From assembly GCA_023411265.1 (NCBI GenBank), contig JAEYOX010000007.1:1-42157 (forward strand): a DNA stretch of 42,157 nucleotides. Reading direction: 5' to 3'. The notes beneath the pieces were generated by a model. It searched no databases, was not told where the DNA came from, and worked only from the letters and a program-made list of their open reading frames with translations. Positions 7,755 through 15,423 of the stretch are shown here, one piece after another (position 1 is the stretch's first letter; the number at the start of each line of letters is the position of its first letter). The DNA is from Bacteroidota bacterium (GTDB taxonomy: Bacteria; Bacteroidota; Bacteroidia; Flavobacteriales; Weeksellaceae). Made by a program: the position numbers and the translations under genes.

Positions 7755-8372
7755 ATGAAAACCTTTCTTAGATTAACGATTATTTTTTTTCTTCTTCATA
7801 ACTTTTCGCTTCATGCGCAAAAGTATCAGGATCCAGAAACGTTAGCCCTTGAAGAATGGGCTTCTCTTACACAATTATTGCAAAAAGAGGCAGCATATTT
7901 TCAGGGAAAATCCGGGAGAGTTCGTTTACATACGTCAGATTATACCGATTTTAAAATTCAAAAACTCACCATTTCCGAAGAGAAAATCATGCTCGATATG
8001 CATTTTACCAATCGATTTTTTGGTGAAACTTTTAAACAGGAAAAACGACACAATACATTTAATTTTAATGAGTTTGATTTTCGCATAAAATCAGTTTCTT
8101 TGTCCTACGGCAATCAATGGTATTTTGATGATTTTCCTGAAACAGTTTGGCTGAAATTCGAATGTTTTAAAAAATTGATTGAGCACGAAACCACCATTCA
8201 AGAGCAAGAATCAGAATCAGATGTGTGGATTGCAAAGCCCAACCAGAAAACAAAAACTTCTAGTTTTGTCTTTCCCATTCGGTCCAAAAACAGAGAAAGA
8301 ATTTTCAAAGCCATTGATAAGTTTCAATCAACTATATTAAAATATGAGCTTCAAGACCAAACCAATCATTAA
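7755..8372 (+). CDS. Secreted protein paired with the 8376 gene
   Basis: This 205-residue protein has signal peptide MKTFLRLTIIFFLLHNFSLH before AQKYQ. The mature domain is strand-rich (DFKIQKLTISEEKIMLDMHF, FDFRIKSVSLSYGNQWYFDD) and ends in FPIRSKNRERIFKAIDKFQS, a helix equivalent to those ending the AQTKEETI proteins. A sheet capped by a C-terminal helix would fit a PH-like fold, but that is inference. It is followed 3 bp later by the 8376 gene. The same pair, with this member decayed, recurs at 10145-11195, so the two products probably work together. Confidence 0.65.
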   Translation: MKTFLRLTIIFFLLHNFSLHAQKYQDPETLALEEWASLTQLLQKEAAYFQGKSGRVRLHTSDYTDFKIQKLTISEEKIMLDMHFTNRFFGETFKQEKRHNTFNFNEFDFRIKSVSLSYGNQWYFDDFPETVWLKFECFKKLIEHETTIQEQESESDVWIAKPNQKTKTSSFVFPIRSKNRERIFKAIDKFQSTILKYELQDQTNH

Positions 8373-8375
8373 AGT

Positions 8376-8915
8376 ATGAAAATCAATCAGCCCTTTAACC
8401 AACTTTCCAGAGAGCAGTATTTGTTTTATATAGAAAATCACCAACAATATGCAGATTTCAATACCTTAGGTTTGTACCGTTCTTTGCTCGAAAATGAATG
8501 TTTAACGCTGAAAGATCAATTGGGAATCCGGGATTTTGCGCATCAATATTTCCAAAAAACCTTTGATTTTTTACAACTCAAAGATCCCAAAACCTATTTT
8601 GAAGTTTTTTATCTAGGTGAAGAAATGACTGAAGGCGATATTCAAAACGCCTGGCGCATCATCCGTGAAAATCAACAGAAAATCCTGAACGACAAAAAAA
8701 TAAAACACCGCAATTTCGGAACCTATTCCAAACACAATTGCGGCTTGCCCTATTGTCATTTTAACGGATTAATGATTAAGCAAAATGCTTTCAATTCGCG
8801 CGATTTCATGTGTTTTAAAACCGATGAAAACAAAGACGAAAAAGTAAACAAATCCAAACGCCAGCAAAAAGAAAAACGTAAGTTTAAACACAACATTAAC
8901 CGTTTCGAAGATTAA
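8376..8915 (+). CDS. Hypothetical cytoplasmic protein, copy 1 of a duplicated pair
   Basis: The 179-residue protein has no signal peptide. It begins MKINQPFNQLSREQYLFYIE and ends in a lysine-rich tail (KVNKSKRQQKEKRKFKHN). A central motif reads YSKHNCGLPYCHFNGLMI. The copy at 10656 differs at seven of the first 17 residues but only about five of the remaining 160. The abrupt change suggests gene conversion or a partial duplication starting near codon 19. I do not recognise the family. Tight linkage to a secreted partner (3-bp gap) suggests a toxin/immunity-like or chaperone/substrate-like arrangement, without proof. Confidence 0.6.
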   Translation: MKINQPFNQLSREQYLFYIENHQQYADFNTLGLYRSLLENECLTLKDQLGIRDFAHQYFQKTFDFLQLKDPKTYFEVFYLGEEMTEGDIQNAWRIIRENQQKILNDKKIKHRNFGTYSKHNCGLPYCHFNGLMIKQNAFNSRDFMCFKTDENKDEKVNKSKRQQKEKRKFKHNINRFED

Positions 8916-8929
8916 GCGAAGTTACCATG

Positions 8930-8960
8930 AAAGCACTTTTATAACATTTGCGGTGCTTTT
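8930..8960 (+). terminator. Weak hairpin after the 8376 gene
   Basis: AAAGCAC (8930-8936) pairs with GTGCTTT (8953-8959) around a 16-base loop, with only four T at the end. It is a weak terminator candidate at most. Confidence 0.35.
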
Positions 8961-8977
8961 AAGTTGGAAATTCATAG

Positions 8978-9289
8978 GGCATTCGTTGGCCTACTACAGG
9001 GCGTAGAGATACCGATGATTTAAGTGTTGCCAAACATGCCATGGATACTTCGGGGATTCGTTTTGCTCGGGAATTAGCCATTGCTTACAAAGTAGATTTT
9101 AATTTTGTGGATGAAAAAGATGGTTTAACCGTTTTGGATTTTGTACAAAAAAGAATTTATCAAGCCAATCGCCAAGTACCTAAGCCTGAACCATTACTTA
9201 TAGAATATCAGGCAGTATACGACGCCATTGTAAAAGCAGGCGGTAAACATTCTGAAAATTGGCTGAAAAAAGCCGATAGTTATAAATAA
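8978..9289 (+). pseudogene. 5'-truncated copy of the ankyrin-like domain
   Basis: The open frame after a TAG at 8975-8977 reads IRWPTTGRRDTDDLSVAKHA and then FARELAIAYKVDFNFVDEKD through GGKHSENW. It aligns throughout with the C-terminal part of the gene at 9308-10137. Homology starts upstream of the only ATG (9041), so the piece lacks its real beginning. It is best seen as the 3' remnant of a second copy. The repeat-like motif DFNFVDEKDGLTVLDFVQ resembles an ankyrin unit. Confidence 0.55.
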
Positions 9290-9307
9290 CAATAAATAAT
9301 TTTAATT

Positions 9308-10137
9308 ATGAAATGGTTACTAAATATGCTTGTAATTTGCTGGAGTTTATCAGCAACTGCACAACAGTTGGCGGTGTTGGAAACATCAGGCAAAACTAAA
9401 ACTGTTTTCAGTTGTGAAAACGGAACTTTGTATTTGACCAAAACCGATGAAAATAATAAAGTCATCTGGAAAGAAGAGTACGGAAAATGCGATTACACGG
9501 TAAAAGAAGCACTGTTTTGGAAAGGTATAGGGGATGATTACATTGTCTACACCCTGAAAGATGGCGTTACAGACCGAATGGTAGAATTTGATAAAAACAC
9601 AGGAAAGCCAAAAACAGAATATCTTTTGCCTGAAGCTAAACAACCAACAGTAGATCAAATTGCAAATTTAAGTTTCACAGTAAGACATTATGAAAAAGAT
9701 GACTCCGAAAATTCTATCGGTTATACTTATCACAAAGCCTTATGGGAAATGGCGGGAGCAATACCTAAAGTAGATCCCACAGCAGTGGGGAGAGCCAAAG
9801 TGCGAAAGATGTGAATCAATATAAAGAAATTATCAGACCCGGTGTTACAGGAACAGCGAGGTCAGAAGACTTGAACATAGCAAAGTACGCCATTGATTCG
9901 ACCAATCATCGTTTTGCTTCGGAGCTGGTTATTGCTTACAAATGTGATTTTAATTTTGTAGATAAAAAAGATGGAAGAACACTTTTAGATTTTGTTCAAG
10001 AAAGAATTGAAGACCAAAAAAGACTTACTCCACCTGCTGAACTTTTAATCCGAGATTATGAAAACCTGTACAAAGCCATTGTAAGAAATGGTGGCAAACA
10101 CGCTAAAGATTTAACACCGGAAGAGCTGAAACAATGA
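9308..10137 (+). pseudogene. Secreted protein with ankyrin-like C-terminus, frameshifted
   Basis: The first frame (9308-9814) gives signal peptide MKWLLNMLVICWSLSATAQQ and a strand-rich domain (TVFSCENGTLYLTKTDENNK, EALFWKGIGDDYIVYTLKDG). It ends abruptly after KVDPTAV. A second frame open across the same point reads GESQSAKDVNQYKEIIRPGV and then ELVIAYKCDFNFVDKKDGRT to 10137. Adding one G to the GGGG run at 9787-9790 fuses them into about 276 residues. A separate gene starting with GTG at 9811 is possible, but the in-frame sequence before that GTG is coding-like. The C-terminal part resembles ankyrin repeats. Function unknown. Confidence 0.55.
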
Positions 10138-10144
10138 GAGTTTT

Positions 10145-10652
10145 CCATGTTCCAAATTTTTGGATAAACTGGTTTATAAGTTTAAAAGTCCGTTGGAGCT
10201 GAAAGACAAGCAAAACTTTGTTTAAACGTATAAAGCAATAAATAAAAGTTTCAGTTATACCATCACAAAAACGGTTTGAAATGCACAGCACCAACCGTTT
10301 TTTCCGGGGGAATATAAAGAGCAGGTACGAAAAGATACTTATCAGTTTAGTCCGTTAGAATTCCGGATAAAATTAGTAGGGTTTTCGTACGGCGATCCAT
10401 ATTATTTTGATAATTTCCCGGAATGGCTATTTTTGAAAATTGAATTGTTCAAAAAAGACATCAATCAGAAAATAGAATTAAAGAGCTAAATCCTGAAACC
10501 AAAATATGGAATGTTTTGCCAGTGGAAGAGACAAAAACAGATGAGTTCAGCTCCCCATTCGCACCAAAAACCGTGAAAAAATTATGAAAGCCATCCACCG
10601 TTTTCAATCAACCTTGTTGAAAAAAGATTTAGAAGATGAAATCAATCATTAA
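10145..10652 (+). pseudogene. Decayed copy of the 7755 secreted protein gene
   Basis: Scattered over several frames are pieces matching the 7755 protein: AINKSFSYTITKTV, MHSTNRFF, FRIKLVGFSYGDPYYFDNFP, WLFLKIELFKKDIN and finally REKIMKAIHRFQSTLLKKD ending in EINH. Stops and shifts interrupt every frame. The 3-bp gap to the following gene and the ending ATCAATCATTAA are the same as at 8372/8376, so the whole two-gene unit was duplicated and this half decayed. Confidence 0.65.
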
Positions 10653-10655
10653 CGC

Positions 10656-11195
10656 ATGAAAATTGGCAAACCTTTTTATCAGTTAACTAAAGAAGAATAC
10701 TTGTATTACATCGAAAATCACCAACAATATGCAGATTTCAATACCTTAGGTTTGTACCGTTCTTTGCTCGAAAATGAATGTTTAACGCTGAAAGATCAAT
10801 TGGAAATCCGGGATTTTGCGCATCAATATTTCCAAAAAACCTTTGATTTTCTTCAACTCAAAGATCCGAAAACCTATTTTGAAGTGTTCTATTTAGGAGA
10901 AGAAATGACTGAAGGCGATATTCAAAACGCCTGGCGCATCATCCGTGAAAATCAACAGAAAATCCTGAACGACAAAAAAATAAAACACCGCAATTTCGGA
11001 ACCTATTCCAAACACGATTGCGGCTTGCCCTATTTTCATTTTAACGGATTAATGATTAAGCAAAATGCTTTCAATTCGCGAGATTTCATGTGTTTTAAAA
11101 CCGATGAAAACAAAGACGAAAAAGTCAACAAATCCAAAAGACAATTAAAAGAAAAACGCAATTTTAAACACAACATCAACCGTTTCGAAGATTAA
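10656..11195 (+). CDS. Hypothetical cytoplasmic protein, copy 2 of a duplicated pair
   Basis: The 179-residue paralogue of the 8376 protein begins MKIGKPFYQLTKEEYLYYIE. From ENHQQYADFN onward it is almost the same protein and DNA. Differences include G to E before IRD, and HDCGLPYFHF instead of HNCGLPYCHF, which loses one cysteine. Its secreted partner upstream is decayed while this gene stays open, so it may be needed alone or be kept intact by conversion with copy 1. Family unknown. Confidence 0.6.
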   Translation: MKIGKPFYQLTKEEYLYYIENHQQYADFNTLGLYRSLLENECLTLKDQLEIRDFAHQYFQKTFDFLQLKDPKTYFEVFYLGEEMTEGDIQNAWRIIRENQQKILNDKKIKHRNFGTYSKHDCGLPYFHFNGLMIKQNAFNSRDFMCFKTDENKDEKVNKSKRQLKEKRNFKHNINRFED

Positions 11196-11227
11196 GTGAA
11201 GTCCATAGGACTTACCCATTTTACGGA

Positions 11228-11362
11228 ATGAAACCATACTACACTCTTTTTCTTATCCTATCCCTAATAGTCTCTTCGCTTCTGCTCTTCGCCGTTTCCC
11301 TGAAATTAGCTACATTTGAGTCACAGCAAATACAGCATGAACTGGCACACCAAAGAGGTTAA
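11228..11362 (+). CDS. Possible 44-aa single-span membrane peptide
   Basis: An ORF begins MKPYYTLFLILSLIVSSLLL with one strong membrane helix and ends in EHLAHQRG-like residues (HELAHQRG). It overlaps the start of the ATPase gene by 26 bp in another frame. Small membrane peptides sometimes accompany P-type ATPases, but nothing else here supports it and it may be chance. Confidence 0.3.
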   Translation: MKPYYTLFLILSLIVSSLLLFAVSLKLATFESQQIQHELAHQRG

Positions 11363-14009
11363 CGAACTTACACAACATCTTGATACCCATCCTGAAAAAG
11401 GTTTATCTAAAGAAGAGGCCACCGCACGCCTCCAACAATACGGTTTCAATCAGTTGGAACAAAAAGCCGGAAAATCTTGGCTGCGGCTGTTTGCAGAACA
11501 ACTGAATAATGCGCTTATCTATGTTCTTTTTGCCGCTGTTATCGTCACATTATTACTTCAGGAATATGTGGATGCGGTGATTATCCTAATAGTGATTATC
11601 CTGAATGCTGTTCTGGGAGTATATCAGGAAATAAAAGCCGGGAAAGCGCTGGAGTCTCTGCAAAAACTCACCTTTCCGAAAAGTATTGTAAAACGCAGTA
11701 ATGAGATCATAGAGATTGATGCCACCGAACTGGTGCCGGGAGATGTGGTGGTGTTGCAGGCCGGACAACTGATTACCGCAGATGTACGCCTTACCGAAAG
11801 TAAGAATCTACAGATTGAAGAATCCGCCCTTACAGGAGAATCCGTTCCGGTGGAGAAGGATGCGACAGAAGTATTCACCGATCCGGAGATGCCTATCGGG
11901 GACCGCAGAAATATGGCATTCATGAATACTACCATCACCCATGGGCGCGGAGAAGGAGTGGTAGTGGCTACCGGAATGAAGACGGAAATCGGTAAAATTG
12001 CCAATCTTATAGAGGATCATCTCCAGACCAAGACGCCTCTGGAACTCAGAATGGCTCAGTTGGGCAGGTTATTGAGCTGGGCAGCATTAGGAATCTGCGT
12101 GTTTATTATTGTCCTGTCGGTCATTCAGGGAAGAGATCTTGCCGAAATGTTTCTTACTGCCGTGTCGCTGGCAGTGGCGTCCATCCCCGAAGGGCTTGTC
12201 GCCATAGTTGCCGTAGTGCTCTCCTTGGGTGTTACCCGAATGTCGAAGAATAATGCCATTGTCAAAAAACTTCCTGCGGTAGAAACCCTGGGTTCGGTAA
12301 ATATCATCTGTACCGATAAAACAGGAACGCTTACCCAAAATAAAATGACGGTAATAAGGTATGTCACGTCGGAGGGAGCTGCGGAAGTAAAGCATGGTGA
12401 AGCCAACGAAGCTACAGAAACGGGCCGGCTTTTGGCGAAAGGAATGGTATTGGCCTCAGATGCAACCCTGGATGGAAACAAAAGTACCGGCGATCCTACG
12501 GAAGTGGCGTTGCTGATGCTAGCTGATGATATATTGATTGACCGAACCCTGCTTCAGAAAGAGTTTCGTCGGATCAGCGAAGTTCCTTTTGATTCAGACC
12601 GGAAAATGATGTCGGTTCTGGTGCAAAATAAAGAGCAGTATTTTGTATTTACGAAAGGAGCACTGGGCAGTCTGCTGAAAATTTCCACTCATTTTCTGTC
12701 GGATGGGCACCCGGTTCCCATGACTGACGAGCACCGGGATTTTATCAGAAATCAGGCAGATCAACTGTCGGATCACGCTCTTAGAACTTTAGCTCTGGCT
12801 TATAAAGTGGCAGATACCGAACTCAGCGCAGAGGAAATGGAAAGGGAGCTGATTTTTGTGGGGCTAACGGGGATGTTCGATCCGCCAAGGGAAGAAGCAA
12901 AACCATCGATTGAAAAAGCCAGAAAGGCTGGAATAACCACCATTATGATTACCGGCGATCATAAAAATACCGCCTTTGCCATAGGGAAGGAGCTTGGAAT
13001 TGCTTCAAGCCGGGAGCAGGTCATCAGCGGTACTGAACTGGACAAAATTACTGAGCAGGACTGGCTGGAAACGTTAAAGAACTACCGCATCTTCGCAAGG
13101 GTTTCCCCCGAACATAAAGTCAAAATTGTAAATGCCTTGAAAAAAGCGGGCAATATTGTTTCCATGACGGGCGATGGCGTGAACGATGCGCCGTCTCTTC
13201 AGGCTGCAGATATTGGGATCGCTATGGGCATCACGGGTACAGATGTAGCGAAAGGTGCTGCGGATATTATTCTGACCGATGATAATTTCTCTACCATAGT
13301 AAAAGCGGTGGAAAAGGGCCGAAATATTTATTCCAACATTAAAAAATCGGTTATTTTCCTGCTGACCTGTAATCTGGGTGAAGTAGTAGCTATGATTGCA
13401 TGTCTGCTACTGGGCTGGCCGGCACCGCTGTTGGCTACCCAACTCCTGTGGATTAATCTGGTCACGGATTCTTTGCCCGCCATTGCGCTGGGGATGGATC
13501 CTGATGATCCCGAGGTTATGAATGAGAAACCCCGTACTTCTGGCGAAGGCTTCTTTTCGCATGGTGCGGCCGGACAAATTCTGTCCGGAGGTTTGCTTAT
13601 CGGTGCACTGACCGGCTTCGCTTATTGGTTCGGATTTTACGAATATGGATTCCGTCCCTGGGATGATGAGGTGCCGGAAACAGTACTCCAAAATGCCCGT
13701 ACGATGGCCTTTATGGTATTGGTGTGTGCGCAGCTTTTCTATTCATTAGCCGTAAGAAGCCAGTCAAAATCGGTATTTCAGGTGGGGTTGTTCACCAATC
13801 AGCGCCTTGCGGGAGCGATTGTTCTTGGGATCCTGTTGCAATTCGCCGTGTTGTATGTTCCCATCATGCGGGAAGCGTTTCGTTTAAAAATACCCGACAG
13901 CAATGGTTGGTTCATGATTATTATCTTAGGAACCATTCCGCTGGCGGCCAGTGAAATTCTTAAACTGATCAAGAGAATCCGATTGAGAAAGTTGTCCGGT
14001 ATACAGTAG
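11337..14009 (+). CDS. P-type cation (calcium-type) transporting ATPase
   Basis: The 890-residue protein carries all P-type ATPase signatures: an N-terminal cation-ATPase domain (residues 1-60), TGES (166-169) in the actuator domain, PEGL (284-287) in membrane helix 4, DKTGTLT with the phosphorylated Asp at 327, and GDGVNDAP from 612. The PEGL motif and overall length match the P2-type Ca2+ pump group (SERCA/PMR1-like) better than heavy-metal pumps, and no N-terminal CxxC domain is present. The ATG at 11337 (MNWHTKEVNELTQHL) is chosen over a TTG at 11316. It pumps cations, probably Ca2+, across the inner membrane using ATP. The SDR gene converges 9 bp downstream. Confidence 0.9.
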   Translation: MNWHTKEVNELTQHLDTHPEKGLSKEEATARLQQYGFNQLEQKAGKSWLRLFAEQLNNALIYVLFAAVIVTLLLQEYVDAVIILIVIILNAVLGVYQEIKAGKALESLQKLTFPKSIVKRSNEIIEIDATELVPGDVVVLQAGQLITADVRLTESKNLQIEESALTGESVPVEKDATEVFTDPEMPIGDRRNMAFMNTTITHGRGEGVVVATGMKTEIGKIANLIEDHLQTKTPLELRMAQLGRLLSWAALGICVFIIVLSVIQGRDLAEMFLTAVSLAVASIPEGLVAIVAVVLSLGVTRMSKNNAIVKKLPAVETLGSVNIICTDKTGTLTQNKMTVIRYVTSEGAAEVKHGEANEATETGRLLAKGMVLASDATLDGNKSTGDPTEVALLMLADDILIDRTLLQKEFRRISEVPFDSDRKMMSVLVQNKEQYFVFTKGALGSLLKISTHFLSDGHPVPMTDEHRDFIRNQADQLSDHALRTLALAYKVADTELSAEEMERELIFVGLTGMFDPPREEAKPSIEKARKAGITTIMITGDHKNTAFAIGKELGIASSREQVISGTELDKITEQDWLETLKNYRIFARVSPEHKVKIVNALKKAGNIVSMTGDGVNDAPSLQAADIGIAMGITGTDVAKGAADIILTDDNFSTIVKAVEKGRNIYSNIKKSVIFLLTCNLGEVVAMIACLLLGWPAPLLATQLLWINLVTDSLPAIALGMDPDDPEVMNEKPRTSGEGFFSHGAAGQILSGGLLIGALTGFAYWFGFYEYGFRPWDDEVPETVLQNARTMAFMVLVCAQLFYSLAVRSQSKSVFQVGLFTNQRLAGAIVLGILLQFAVLYVPIMREAFRLKIPDSNGWFMIIILGTIPLAASEILKLIKRIRLRKLSGIQ

Positions 14010-14018
14010 TACCACCCC

Positions 14019-14993
14019 TTATTTTCCTTTGCTGTTGTTCAAAAACAGTAATGCAAGTCCGGTGAAAAGTCCGGCCAGCATCAGTTTTTTTGTATTGCGG
14101 GATGGAGCAGGCAACATGGTTTCTCCATAGATGCGGTGGGGTTCTGAAGACGGAACCATGATATTTCCGTTCGTTTCAGGGTTTCTGTCTTTGTCCATCA
14201 TCATTCTGACGCCGGCAGATGCGGTGTTGATCATCGTTCTTGGAAAGATGCTGTACAGGTTTTTAAAAACCACAGCAGACCAATCTGTGAACATTGATTT
14301 TTTAGGCGATTCAGCCATCTTTACCATAGATTCAGCCAATTCGCGCGGATCGAATGAAAGGGGCGGAATCTTGGTTGAAAATCCCGAATATTTGGCAGAA
14401 TGCATATTCCCTGTTGATCTTTGAATTCCCGGATACAGTGCGCAGATATGAATATTCGGATAATCGGAAACTTCTCCCTGCAGGCCTTCCACCATACCTC
14501 GGGTGCCGTATTTGGAAGCAGCATATGCGGTACCGTACGGTGCCGGCATCCATCCGCCAATGGATATATTGTTAATGAGAATTCCTTCTTTCTGTTTTTT
14601 GAAATAGGGTAGTACTGTATGGGCACCGTAGAGGTATCCTAAAAGATTGGTTTTGATAATCTGTTCCACCGCGGTAGCGGGCATATCTTCCAAACGTCCG
14701 GTAGCCATTACTCCGGCATTGTTGATCCAGATGTCAATACGCCCGTTGAACTGAAGGGCCTGCTCTGCTAAATGCTGTACCTCTTCCGCCACCGAAACAT
14801 CGGTAGGGACTGCCACTGCGGGAACTTCCAGATCATGACAAAGACGAAGCGTTTCATCAAGGCCTTCCTTTCCTCTTGCAGCCAGCACCATATTGCAGCC
14901 TCTGCGTGCAAATGCTTCAGCTGCGGCACGCCCTATTCCGCTCGAGGCTCCGGTAATTACTACTGTTTTTCCTTTTAATGCTATATTTCCCAT
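14019..14993 (-). CDS. SDR family oxidoreductase with C-terminal membrane helix
   Basis: This classical short-chain dehydrogenase has TGASSGIGRA at residues 14-23 for NAD(P) binding, NNAG in the fourth strand region, an ISIGG serine and the catalytic YAASK. It is longer than usual (324 residues). The extension ends in KKLMLAGLFTGLALLFLNNS, a probable membrane anchor. The ATG at 14993 (MGNIALKGKTVVIT) is preferred over a TTG six codons upstream. The substrate is unknown; SDRs of this form (SDR family with a C-terminal hydrophobic tail) are common in Chryseobacterium. Confidence 0.85.
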   Translation of the reverse strand: MGNIALKGKTVVITGASSGIGRAAAEAFARRGCNMVLAARGKEGLDETLRLCHDLEVPAVAVPTDVSVAEEVQHLAEQALQFNGRIDIWINNAGVMATGRLEDMPATAVEQIIKTNLLGYLYGAHTVLPYFKKQKEGILINNISIGGWMPAPYGTAYAASKYGTRGMVEGLQGEVSDYPNIHICALYPGIQRSTGNMHSAKYSGFSTKIPPLSFDPRELAESMVKMAESPKKSMFTDWSAVVFKNLYSIFPRTMINTASAGVRMMMDKDRNPETNGNIMVPSSEPHRIYGETMLPAPSRNTKKLMLAGLFTGLALLFLNNSKGK

Positions 14994-15187
14994 CTTGATT
15001 TCTGTTTTCAAAACATAAAATTAGAGAAATAAATGAAGTCTGTGGAATCGCTCTGTAGTACTTATAAAAAGTAGCAAAAATTGTGTAATCCGATCCGGAA
15101 CCTTGTCCTATTTATTCTTTAATATTTTTCTGAAATTTTATAAGGTAATGGCGTTATAATAATCTTAAGTTTACAAAAACAAAAAGT

Positions 15188-15340
15188 ATGTCCGATCTAA
15201 AAAATACTCCCCCTAAAGGTGTGGTGATTGCCATTTCGATTATCATTTTGCTGGTACTTTTCTATTTTGTGATGGAGGCGATGTTTCCTCAGCTATTTCA
15301 GAATCTAAGTACCGGTGATGCCATGCCTGTTCAGGAATAA
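15188..15340 (+). CDS. Small membrane protein, 50 aa
   Basis: ATG 15188 opens MSDLKNTPPKGVVIAISIII and continues LLVLFYFVMEAMF before a short acidic tail ending AMPVQE. One membrane helix is clear. An excellent intrinsic terminator follows 23 bp after the stop, which supports a real short transcript. It has no close neighbour on its strand. The SDR gene is divergent and the M28 gene convergent. The family is not known to me. Confidence 0.6.
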   Translation: MSDLKNTPPKGVVIAISIIILLVLFYFVMEAMFPQLFQNLSTGDAMPVQE

Positions 15341-15363
15341 TTTCTTCATTAATATTGATTGAA

Positions 15364-15397
15364 ACAGCCGTATTTGCAGAAATACGGCTGTTTTTAT
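15364..15397 (+). terminator. Intrinsic terminator after the 50-aa gene
   Basis: A perfect 12-bp stem, ACAGCCGTATTT (15364-15375) with AAATACGGCTGT (15380-15391), has a GCAG loop and is followed by TTTT. Confidence 0.85.
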
Positions 15398-15423
15398 GTC
15401 ACGATCTTTTGAGTTTTTAGAAT

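Noticed and set aside
9041..9289. Independent gene starting at ATG 9041
   Set aside because: Homology with the 9308-10137 gene begins upstream of this ATG, so it is a truncated copy.
11316..11336. TTG start for the P-type ATPase
   Set aside because: The ATG at 11337 gives the usual family start, and TTG starts are rare in this group.
12087..12481. Long minus-strand frames opposite the ATPase
   Set aside because: They are antisense shadows of a gene with clear domain signatures.
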